Below, piece after piece: positions 1 through 6,107 of a stretch of 15,871 bases of DNA (its first letter is position 1; every line of letters begins with the position of its first letter). This DNA is from DASXRA01 sp036506155 (GTDB lineage Bacteria > Actinomycetota > Actinomycetes > Mycobacteriales > Jatrophihabitantaceae), in the NCBI GenBank assembly GCA_036506155.1, contig DASXSF010000109.1:1-15871 (forward strand), read 5' to 3'. The position numbers and the translations under genes were made by a program. Below the pieces are notes generated by a model. That model was not told where the DNA came from. It made no database searches and worked only from the letters and a program-made list of their open reading frames with translations.

Positions 1-425
1 TCGGCGCCCACCGAGCGCACGATCTCCTTGAATCGCTGGCGATCCTCGCCACGGGCAATCGCCTCGATGTCCGCGCCGATCAGCTCGACGCCGTACCGCT
101 CCAGCACGCCGCTGCTGTGTAGTGCCACGGCCAGGTTCAACGCGGTCTGTCCACCGAGTGTGGGAAGCAGCGCGTCGGGCTGCTCAGTGGCGATCACCTT
201 CTCGACGAACTCAGGAGTGAGCGGCTCGACGTAGGTGGCGTCGGCGAACTCCGGGTCGGTCATGATCGTTGCCGGGTTGGAGTTGACCAGGCTGACGCGG
301 TATCCCTCGGCGCGCAGCACCCGGCATGCCTGGGTGCCGGAGTAGTCGAACTCGCATGCCTGCCCAATCACGATCGGCCCTGAGCCGATGACCAGCACGT
401 GGCTGATGTCCTTCCGCCTAGGCAC
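1..425 (-). CDS. carB: Carbamoyl-phosphate synthase large subunit, N-terminal part (cut by window edge)
   Basis: Large subunit of carbamoyl-phosphate synthase, which with CarA makes carbamoyl phosphate from glutamine-derived ammonia, bicarbonate and two ATP for pyrimidine and arginine synthesis. Only the first 141 residues are present; the gene runs off the left edge. Reading from a GTG at 425-423 gives MPRRKDISHVLVIGSGPIVIG, followed by QACEFDYSGTQA, the hallmark start of the first ATP-grasp half, then LVNSNPATIMTDPE and TLGGQTALNLAV. The GTG lies 8 bases inside the end of carA (carA stop at 420-418), so translation is probably coupled. It is the last visible gene of the pyr operon. The identity is certain from the conserved N-terminus; the C-terminal allosteric region cannot be seen. 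Confidence 0.97.
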   Translation of the reverse strand, partial: MPRRKDISHVLVIGSGPIVIGQACEFDYSGTQACRVLRAEGYRVSLVNSNPATIMTDPEFADATYVEPLTPEFVEKVIATEQPDALLPTLGGQTALNLAVALHSSGVLERYGVELIGADIEAIARGEDRQRFKEIVRSVGA

Positions 426-1521
426 CGAGCAGCTCCACGAACCGGTCGAACAGGTAGGCCGCGTCGTGCGGGCCGGCCGCAGCCTCGGGGTGGTACTGCA
501 CACCGAACGCCTTGACGTCGCGGGCGGCGAGGCCCTCGACCACGCTGTCGTTCAGGCACACGTGGCTCACCTCGACCGCCCCGAACCCGGTGTCAAAGGC
601 GCGATCGAGGGGAGCATCGACCGCGAATCCATGGTTGTGCGCGGTGATCTCGACCTTGCCGGTGCGCCGATCCTGCACCGGCTGGTTGATGCCCCGGTGC
701 CCGTAACCGAGCTTGTAGGTGCCGAACCCGAAGGCCCGGCCCAGCACCTGGCTGCCGAAGCAGATGCCGAAGATCGGGACGCGGGACCGAAGCAGGTCAC
801 GGACGGTCTCCACTGCCTCGTCGGCGGCCGCCGGGTCGCCCGGCCCGTTGGCGAGGAACACTGCGTCTGCGCCCATGCCGCGCACCTCGTCGGCCGACAC
901 GGTGCAGGGCAGCACGTGTGTGGTGATCCCGCGCTGCGCCATCCGATGCGGCGTCATTGCCTTGATGCCGTAGTCGAGCGCGGCCACCGTGAACCGGTGC
1001 TCGCCGATTGCCGCGACCGTGTAGGGCGTTTCTGTCGTCACTTCCGCTGAGAGGTCCGCGCCGAGCATGCGCGGCGAGTCCAGCACCCGCCGCAGCAGAA
1101 CGTCGGGAGACGACGTCGTGGAGATGCCACAGCGCATCGCGCCGCGGTCGCGCAGGTGGCGGGTGAGCGCACGGGTGTCGATGCCGCTGATACCGACGAC
1201 ACCGTACGCACGCAGTTCGTCGTCGAGGCTGCGCCGGGCACGCCAGGACGACGGCCGCCGCGCCGGGTCGCGCACCGCGTAGCCCGCTACCCAGATGCGG
1301 CGCGACTCGGGGTCCTCGTCGTTGACGCCGGTGTTGCCGATGTGCGGCGCGGTCTGTACGACGACTTGCCGGTGGTAGGACGGGTCCGTCAGTGTCTCCT
1401 GGTAGCCGGTCATGCCGGTGGCGAACACCGCCTCGCCGAAGGTTTCGCCCGGTGCCCCGTACGACTCCCCTGTGAACGTCCGCCCGTCCTCGAGAACCAA
1501 GATCGCGCTCATCGCGCTCAT
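418..1521 (-). CDS. carA: Carbamoyl-phosphate synthase small (glutaminase) subunit
   Basis: Glutamine amidotransferase subunit of carbamoyl-phosphate synthase; it hydrolyses glutamine and passes ammonia to CarB. The 367 residues are a normal length. The N-terminal CarA-specific domain has FATGMTGYQETLTDPSY (about 33-49). The class I amidotransferase domain has ANGPGDP (224-230), the nucleophile in GICFGSQ (Cys254), the TYKLGYGHRGINQPV block (268-282) and the catalytic pair in QYHPE (His344, Glu346). The GICxGxQ loop carries Ser where many homologues have His; this position varies and the catalytic triad is complete. I chose the ATG at 1521-1519 because it makes an ATGA overlap with the pyrC stop; a second in-frame ATG lies three codons later. 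It overlaps carB by 8 bases downstream. Confidence 0.98.
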   Translation of the reverse strand: MSAMSAILVLEDGRTFTGESYGAPGETFGEAVFATGMTGYQETLTDPSYHRQVVVQTAPHIGNTGVNDEDPESRRIWVAGYAVRDPARRPSSWRARRSLDDELRAYGVVGISGIDTRALTRHLRDRGAMRCGISTTSSPDVLLRRVLDSPRMLGADLSAEVTTETPYTVAAIGEHRFTVAALDYGIKAMTPHRMAQRGITTHVLPCTVSADEVRGMGADAVFLANGPGDPAAADEAVETVRDLLRSRVPIFGICFGSQVLGRAFGFGTYKLGYGHRGINQPVQDRRTGKVEITAHNHGFAVDAPLDRAFDTGFGAVEVSHVCLNDSVVEGLAARDVKAFGVQYHPEAAAGPHDAAYLFDRFVELLGA

Positions 1522-2810
1522 GCGGTCGCCCCGGTCAGCAGTGCGCCGTCGCGCGTCGTAGCCCGTCCGCGGAGAAACGTCGCCCGCACGCGTCCCGGCA
1601 CGCTGCGCCCGGCGAACGGCGTGTTCCGCGACTTGGACGCCAGCGCGGCCGGCTCGACCGTCCAGTACGCGCCGGAATCGACCAGAACGAGGTTGGCCGG
1701 TTCGCCGACCGCGATGGGCCGACCTTGCTCAGCCAGGCTGCCGATTCGTGCTGGCGCCTCGCTCATGCGGGCCGCGACACCGCGCCAGTCGAGGCGACCG
1801 GTGAGCACCATCGTCTCGATCACCACCGATAGCGCCGTTTGCAGGCCTAGCATCCCGGGCAGCGCTGCGCCCCACTCGGTCTCCTTGTCCTCCGCGGCGT
1901 GGGGCGCGTGATCGGTGGCCACGCAGTCGATCGTTCCGTCGGCGAGCGCGTCGCGTAGCGCCTCCACATCGTCGGCGGTGCGCAGCGGCGGGTTGACCTT
2001 GAACACCGGGTCGTAGGACTCGGCAAGCTCGTCGGTGAGCGCCAGGTGATGTGGCGTCACCTCGGCGGAGACGTTCCAGCCCTTGCCTTTGGCCCACCGG
2101 ATGATCTCGACCGCACCCGCCGTCGACACGTGGCAGACGTGCAGGCGGGAACCGACGTGCCCAGCCAGTAGCGCGTCGCGGGCGATGATCGCCTCCTCGG
2201 CAGCGGCCGGCCACCCGGCCAGGCCCAGCCTGGCCGACACGACGCCCTCGTTCAGCTGTGCCCCCTCGGTGAGCCGCGGCTCCTCGGCGTGCTGGGCGAT
2301 CACCCCGTCGAAGGCGCGCACGTACTCCAGAGCGCGCCGCATCAGCGCCGGGTCGGCCACGCACGACCCGTCGTCGCTGAACACGCGAACCCGCGCCGCC
2401 GAATCGGCCATGGCGCCGAGCTCGGCCAATTGCGTGCCACGGCGGCCCACCGTCACGGCGCCGATCGGGACCACGTCGACGAGCCCGCACTCGCGCCCTA
2501 GCCGCCAGACCTGCTCGACGACGCCTGCGGTGTCCGCGGCCGGATCGGTGTTCGGCATCGCGAACACCGCCGTGTACCCGCCGAGCGCGGCGGCGGCCGA
2601 ACCGCTGGCGACAGTCTCGGCGTCCTCGCGGCCGGGCTCGCGCAGGTGGGTGTGCAGATCGACCAGCCCGGGCAATAGCACGCAGCCGGAGCCGTCAAGC
2701 ACCTCGTCACCGTCGAGACCGGAGCCGATCGCAGCGATCACGCCGCCGTCGAGCATCACGTCGGTCGGCTCCTCGCCGTACGGCCGCACACTGCGCAGCA
2801 CCGTGCTCAC
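1518..2810 (-). CDS. pyrC: Dihydroorotase, type I
   Basis: Zinc amidohydrolase that interconverts N-carbamoyl-aspartate and dihydroorotate, third step of UMP synthesis. The protein is 430 residues, as usual for class I bacterial enzymes. The metal site is visible: DLHTHLREPG (51-60, HxH at 53 and 55), FSDDG (144-148), AQHAEE (His174), CHVST (His227) and the catalytic ATDHAPH (Asp300). AMPNTDP (84-90) and KVNPPLR (271-277) are also characteristic. The start is GTG at 2810-2808, 13 bases after the pyrB stop and behind a weak GGGG-type ribosome site; the stop overlaps the carA ATG in an ATGA. Many actinobacteria carry a small membrane-protein gene between pyrC and carA; it is absent here. Confidence 0.98.
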   Translation of the reverse strand: MSTVLRSVRPYGEEPTDVMLDGGVIAAIGSGLDGDEVLDGSGCVLLPGLVDLHTHLREPGREDAETVASGSAAAALGGYTAVFAMPNTDPAADTAGVVEQVWRLGRECGLVDVVPIGAVTVGRRGTQLAELGAMADSAARVRVFSDDGSCVADPALMRRALEYVRAFDGVIAQHAEEPRLTEGAQLNEGVVSARLGLAGWPAAAEEAIIARDALLAGHVGSRLHVCHVSTAGAVEIIRWAKGKGWNVSAEVTPHHLALTDELAESYDPVFKVNPPLRTADDVEALRDALADGTIDCVATDHAPHAAEDKETEWGAALPGMLGLQTALSVVIETMVLTGRLDWRGVAARMSEAPARIGSLAEQGRPIAVGEPANLVLVDSGAYWTVEPAALASKSRNTPFAGRSVPGRVRATFLRGRATTRDGALLTGATA

Positions 2811-2823
2811 TGTCCGACCCCGC

Positions 2824-3756
2824 TCACTCAGCCCCGCCCAGCAGTAGGTACAGCACGGCCATGCGCACGCTCACCCCGTTGGTCACCTGCTCGACGATCG
2901 TCGATCGCTTCGGGTCGTCGGCCACCTCGGCGGCGATCTCCATGCCCCGGTTCATCGGACCCGGGTGCATCACGATCGCGTCGCCGCCGAGCATGGCCAT
3001 GCGCCGGGCATCAAGCCCGTAGCGCCGCGCGTACTCGCGCGCCGACGGGAAGTACGAGGCCGACATCCGCTCACGCTGGACACGCAGCATCATCACGACG
3101 TCGCTGCCTGCCAACACGCCGTCAAGATCGAAGCTCGCTCCCGCGGGCCAGGCCTCGACGCCTACCGGGAGCAGCGTCGGCGGAGCGACCAAGGTGACCC
3201 TGGCGCCGAGCGTCGAGAGCAACAGCACGTTCGAGCGCGCGACGCGGGAGTGCAGCACGTCGCCCACGATCGCGACGCGCAGGCCCGTCAGGTCCCCCTC
3301 GCCGCCGCGCAGCCTCCGGCGCATCGTGAACGCGTCGAGCAGCGCCTGCGTCGGGTGCTCGTGCGTGCCGTCGCCGGCGTTGATCACGCTGCCGTGTACC
3401 CAGGCCGCCAGCCGGTGCGCAGCGCCGGAGTAGGAGTGCCGCACGACGACGGCATCGGCGCCCATCGCTTCCAAGGTCAACGCGGTGTCCTTGAGCGACT
3501 CGCCCTTGGAGACACTCGATCCCTTCGCCGAGAAGTTGACGACGTCTGCGGACAGCCGCTTGGCGGCCAGCTCGAACGACGTTCTGGTGCGCGTGGAGTC
3601 CTCGTAGAAGAGATTCACCACCGTGCGCCCGCGCAGCGGCGGCAGCTTCTTCACCTCGCGTCCGGCGAGCGCCCGATCGAGCCGCTCGGCGGTATCGAGG
3701 ATCTCGACGGCGGCCGCTCGGTCCAGGTCGCCGGCGGAGAGCAGGTGCCGGCTCAT
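2824..3756 (-). CDS. pyrB: Aspartate carbamoyltransferase, catalytic chain
   Basis: Joins carbamoyl phosphate and aspartate to give N-carbamoyl-aspartate, the committed step of pyrimidine synthesis. The 310 residues match the catalytic chain. The carbamoyl-phosphate motif STRTRTSFE is at 54-62, with the mobile-loop stretch SSVSKGESLKDT at 80-91 (Lys84), HPTQALLD at 134-141 and MHPGPMNRG near the C-terminus. No pyrI regulatory-chain gene is nearby, as in other actinobacteria, so control is probably at the level of expression through PyrR. The ATG overlaps the pyrR stop as ATGA, indicating coupled translation; pyrC follows after 13 bases. Confidence 0.98.
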   Translation of the reverse strand: MSRHLLSAGDLDRAAAVEILDTAERLDRALAGREVKKLPPLRGRTVVNLFYEDSTRTRTSFELAAKRLSADVVNFSAKGSSVSKGESLKDTALTLEAMGADAVVVRHSYSGAAHRLAAWVHGSVINAGDGTHEHPTQALLDAFTMRRRLRGGEGDLTGLRVAIVGDVLHSRVARSNVLLLSTLGARVTLVAPPTLLPVGVEAWPAGASFDLDGVLAGSDVVMMLRVQRERMSASYFPSAREYARRYGLDARRMAMLGGDAIVMHPGPMNRGMEIAAEVADDPKRSTIVEQVTNGVSVRMAVLYLLLGGAE

Positions 3757-4322
3757 CGCGCGCCGTCCTCGATGAAGACGGCGTCAGTGCCGTCTGTCTC
3801 GGCCAGCAGCACTCGGACGGACTGGGCGAGCGCCGTCGGGACGTTTTTCCCTACGTAATCCGCACGGATTGGTAACTGTCTGTGACCACGATCGACGAGC
3901 ACAGCCAGTTGCACGGCGGCCGGGCGGCCCAGGTCGCGGATCGCGTCGAGCGCTGCCCGGATCGTGCGCCCCGAGAAGAGCACGTCGTCGACCAGGATGA
4001 CGAGCGCGTCGGTGACGCCACCGCCCGGCTCGACGGTTTCGGCGAGCGGCCGGACCCCGCGCAGGCGCAGGTCGTCGCGGTAGAGCGTCGTGTCCAGCGA
4101 GCCGACCGGGACGTGCGGCCCATCGAATGCGGCGATACGCGCCGCCAATCGGTGCGCAAGTGGAACTCCACGCGTCGGGATGCCGAGCAGCACGACGCGA
4201 TGGTCGGCCTTCGCGGTCCGTTCGATGATCTGGTGCGCCATCCGGTCGACGATGCGAGCGACGTCTCGTGCGTCGAGTAGCGGCGACGCCCCCTGGCCGG
4301 TATCGAGCGCAGCACTGGGCAA
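3753..4322 (-). CDS. pyrR: Pyrimidine operon RNA-binding regulator / uracil phosphoribosyltransferase
   Basis: PyrR binds a hairpin in pyr mRNA when UMP is high and lowers expression of the operon; many members also have weak uracil phosphoribosyltransferase activity. The 189 residues contain LLGIPTRGVPLA (45-56), the TLYRDDL segment (79-85), the PRPP loop VILVDDVLFSGRT (108-120) and VLVDRGHRQLPIRADYVGKN (141-160). All are standard for PyrR. I chose the TTG at 4322-4320 because an AGGAGGT ribosome site (4332-4326) lies four bases upstream of it; no ATG or GTG is equally well placed. It is first in the operon and its stop overlaps pyrB. A PyrR-type RNA hairpin sits just upstream of its own start, which suggests autoregulation. 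Confidence 0.96.
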   Translation of the reverse strand: MPSAALDTGQGASPLLDARDVARIVDRMAHQIIERTAKADHRVVLLGIPTRGVPLAHRLAARIAAFDGPHVPVGSLDTTLYRDDLRLRGVRPLAETVEPGGGVTDALVILVDDVLFSGRTIRAALDAIRDLGRPAAVQLAVLVDRGHRQLPIRADYVGKNVPTALAQSVRVLLAETDGTDAVFIEDGAR

Positions 4323-4330
4323 CGTGACCT

Positions 4331-4363
4331 CCTTGTCCGCCTCACGGGACGGGCCCTTAAAGG
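4331..4363 (-). promoter_or_regulatory. PyrR-binding RNA hairpin in the pyr operon leader
   Basis: On the minus strand, 4351-4338 reads CGUCCCGUGAGGCG. The PyrR site as I recall it is ARUCCNGNGAGGYU; twelve inner positions match, and the two outermost change together from A-U to C-G, which keeps the closing pair. An upper stem GUCC (4350-4347) pairs with GGAC (4338-4335), and a lower stem CCUU (4363-4360) pairs with AAGG (4334-4331), with an internal bulge on the 5' side. The 3' arm runs straight into the pyrR ribosome site AGGAGGT. No terminator hairpin with a U tract is visible, so the arrangement fits translational repression, as described for mycobacterial pyrR, rather than attenuation. 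Confidence 0.82.
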
Positions 4364-4378
4364 ATGTCGATCACAGGC

Positions 4379-4384
4379 AGTCTA
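4379..4384 (-). promoter_or_regulatory. Possible -10 element for the pyr operon
   Basis: TAGACT (minus strand, 4384-4379) fits the TAnnnT form of actinobacterial -10 boxes and would start RNA near 4372, about ten bases before the PyrR hairpin. No good -35 sequence is seen 16-18 bases upstream. The same TAGACT hexamer occurs upstream of efp. Tentative. Confidence 0.4.
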
Positions 4385-4409
4385 GCGTGCTGGTTCTTGC
4401 GAGCACTTG

Positions 4410-4438
4410 TTGACTCGCCGGTCACTCTCGGTTACCGT
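4410..4438 (+). promoter_or_regulatory. Promoter for bldD
   Basis: TTGACT at 4410-4415 and TACCGT at 4433-4438 are separated by 17 bases, a good match to a housekeeping sigma factor promoter (TTGACA / TAnnnT). Transcription would begin near 4445 and read into bldD. A BldD-box-like palindrome lies between the two elements. Confidence 0.6.
4422..4434. promoter_or_regulatory. Candidate BldD-binding box (autoregulatory)
   Basis: TCACTCTCGGTTA matches the published Streptomyces BldD consensus, recalled as TnACnC(A/T)GnGTnA, at every fixed position except one (C in place of the central G). It lies between the -35 and -10 of the bldD promoter, so bound BldD would block RNA polymerase. A further inverted repeat GGTCAC (4420-4425) / GTGACC (4443-4448) spans the -10 and the likely start of transcription. 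The BldD of Streptomyces is known to repress itself. Confidence 0.55.
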
Positions 4439-4486
4439 CGCGGTGACCCATTTCGCCAAGCTGGCATGAACGAGGATGTTCTTATC

Positions 4487-5017
4487 GTGACCGTGGATAA
4501 CGCACCAGACGAAGACGTGCCCAACCGCGAATACGCAAAGGCACTGGGGGCTCGCTTGCGGGCAATCCGCGCTCAGCAGCACCTGTCCCTGCACGGAGTC
4601 GAGCGCAAGTCCGGTGGGCGGTGGAAGGCGGTCGTCGTCGGCTCCTACGAGCGCGGCGATCGGGCCGTCTCCGTACAGCGCCTCGCCGAACTGGCCGAGT
4701 TCTACGGCGTTCCCGTCGGCGAGCTGCTGCCTAAGGAGCATCCGCAGGTCACGTCCGGGCCGGGCCTGTCCAAGATCGTGCTCAACCTCGAGCGGCTGCA
4801 GAGCCTGGCCACGGAGGAGGCGAGCGCCCTCGCTCGGTTCGCCGCGGCAATCCAGCGCCAGCGTGGCGACTACGGCAACAAGGTGCTGTCCATCCGCAAC
4901 GAGGATCTGCGTTCGCTCGCGATCATTTACGACACGTCCGTCGAGGGGCTCACCGAGAAGTTGGTGCGCTGGCAGGTGCTGGCGCCGGATTCGCTGATCC
5001 TCGACGGCGAGCCGTAG
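4487..5017 (+). CDS. bldD: Developmental transcription factor BldD (c-di-GMP-responsive)
   Basis: BldD is a master repressor of sporulation genes in Streptomyces; two monomers are joined by a tetramer of cyclic di-GMP. From the GTG at 4487 the product has 176 residues. An N-terminal XRE-type helix-turn-helix domain (about 14-75) contains REYAKALGARLRAIR and WKAVVVGSYERGDRAV. The C-terminal domain keeps the c-di-GMP signature RxD-X8-RxxD as RGD (126-128), eight residues, then RNED (137-140). The start is uncertain: GAGGA at 4472-4476 favours GTG 4487; ATG 4466 gives seven more residues but has no clear ribosome site; GTG 4517 gives a length closest to Streptomyces BldD. It is divergent from pyrR and convergent with nusB, the same neighbours as in Streptomyces. 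Confidence 0.95.
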   Translation: MTVDNAPDEDVPNREYAKALGARLRAIRAQQHLSLHGVERKSGGRWKAVVVGSYERGDRAVSVQRLAELAEFYGVPVGELLPKEHPQVTSGPGLSKIVLNLERLQSLATEEASALARFAAAIQRQRGDYGNKVLSIRNEDLRSLAIIYDTSVEGLTEKLVRWQVLAPDSLILDGEP

Positions 5018-5042
5018 GCCGCCGGAAAGGGACAAACTCGGC

Positions 5043-5465
5043 TCAGTCCGGCCCGGGCGCCGTAACCGCGGGCCGGTCGCGCAGCACCCGTGCCAGTACG
5101 CCGTTCACGAATCGTGGCGACTCATCCGTCGACAGTGTCTTGGCCAGCTCCACTGCCTCGTCGATCGCTACCGCATCCGGCACCTCGGGGCGCCACAGCA
5201 ACTCGAACACGCCCACGCGCAGCACGGCGCGGTCGACATCGGGCATCCGCTCGACCGTCCAGCCCTCTGCGTAACTGCCCAGCAGCTCGTCGATGCGTTC
5301 ACGGTGCGCGGCGACGCCCTGCACGAGTTCGGCGGTGTACGGGTTCACGGGCGGCTCGCCGAGCGCAACCCGTTCGGCCAGCGTGGCCAGCGGGTCGGTG
5401 CCGCGCAGGTCCGCCTCGTAAAGCAGGTCGACCGCCCGCTTGCGTGCCTTGCTGCGAGCTGACAC
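5043..5465 (-). CDS. nusB: Transcription antitermination factor NusB
   Basis: NusB binds boxA RNA with NusE (ribosomal protein S10) and supports antitermination on rRNA operons. The 140-residue all-helical protein has the standard landmarks: SKARKRAVDLLYEAD (5-19), the WTVERMPDVDRAVLRVGVFELL block (69-90), VAIDEAVELAKTLS (99-112) and the C-terminal FVNGVLARVLRD (119-130). The start is GTG at 5465-5463, three bases after the efp stop, so it is probably coupled to efp. It ends 25 bases from the convergent bldD stop, with no obvious hairpin terminator between them. Confidence 0.97.
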   Translation of the reverse strand: MSARSKARKRAVDLLYEADLRGTDPLATLAERVALGEPPVNPYTAELVQGVAAHRERIDELLGSYAEGWTVERMPDVDRAVLRVGVFELLWRPEVPDAVAIDEAVELAKTLSTDESPRFVNGVLARVLRDRPAVTAPGPD

Positions 5466-5468
5466 GGA

Positions 5469-6026
5469 TCAGGCACGCCCCAGGTAGCGCCCGTCGCGCG
5501 TGTCGACCTTGACCTTCTCGCCGGTGCTGACGAACAGCGGCACCTGGATCTCGGCACCGGTCTCGAGCGTGGCCGGCTTGGTACCACCGGTGGCCCGGTC
5601 GCCCTGCACACCTGGGTCGGTGTGGCTGATGACCAGCTCGACGCTGGTGGGCAACTCGATATAGAGCGGGCTGCCGTCGTGCACCGCGACGACGGCTTCG
5701 GCGTTGTCGAGCAGGTAGTTGGCCGCGGGGCCCACGGTATCGGCAGAGATATGCACCTGGTCGTAGGTGTCGCTGTCCATGAAGACGAAGTCCGCGCCCT
5801 CCTTGTAGAGGTAGGTCATGGCGCGCTTGTCCACGGTGGCCGTGTCGACCTTGGTGCCCGCGTTGAACGTGCGGTCGACGACCTTGCCCGACAACACGTT
5901 CTTCAACGTGGTGCGGACGAACGCGCCACCCTTACCGGGTTTGACGTGCTGGAACTCGACGACGGTCCACAGCTGCCCGTCGAGGTTGAGCACCAAGCCG
6001 TTCTTCAGGTCGTTCGTCGTCGCCAC
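5469..6026 (-). CDS. efp: Translation elongation factor P
   Basis: EF-P enters the ribosome beside the P-site tRNA and relieves stalling on polyproline. The start is GTG at 6026-6024 with a GAGGAG ribosome site four bases upstream, giving 185 residues, the usual length; the open frame continues upstream without homology. Three beta-barrel domains are expected: a KOW-like N-terminal domain (TTNDLKNGLVLNLDGQ, about 3-18), an OB domain, and a C-terminal domain with FVSTGEKVKVDTRDGRYLGR. The tip loop reads HVKPGKGGAFVR with Lys32 at the apex. Actinobacterial EF-Ps that I know have PGKGP; this one has PGKGG. No EpmA or EpmB modification gene is in view. nusB follows after three bases. Confidence 0.97.
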   Translation of the reverse strand: MATTNDLKNGLVLNLDGQLWTVVEFQHVKPGKGGAFVRTTLKNVLSGKVVDRTFNAGTKVDTATVDKRAMTYLYKEGADFVFMDSDTYDQVHISADTVGPAANYLLDNAEAVVAVHDGSPLYIELPTSVELVISHTDPGVQGDRATGGTKPATLETGAEIQVPLFVSTGEKVKVDTRDGRYLGRA

Positions 6027-6060
6027 GGGTCTCCTCGCGCAGATATAGGGCCGGCGTGCC

Positions 6061-6066
6061 AGTCTA
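6061..6066 (-). promoter_or_regulatory. Possible -10 element for efp-nusB
   Basis: TAGACT (minus strand, 6066-6061) fits TAnnnT and lies 34 bases before the efp GTG, which would give a leader of about 28 bases containing the GAGGAG ribosome site. No convincing -35 is present. Tentative. Confidence 0.35.
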
Positions 6067-6107
6067 CCGACGCGTCGCAGGCTCGTTTCGCGTGCGAGGC
6101 TTGGTGC

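Noticed and set aside
739..765. CarA nucleophile loop GICFGSQ, with Ser at a position often His
   Set aside because: The position varies among actinobacteria (Asn in others I recall), and Cys254, His344 and Glu346 are all present, so no loss of activity is implied.
5018..5042. Terminator between convergent bldD and nusB
   Set aside because: No stem of useful length and no T tract is visible in the 25-base gap.
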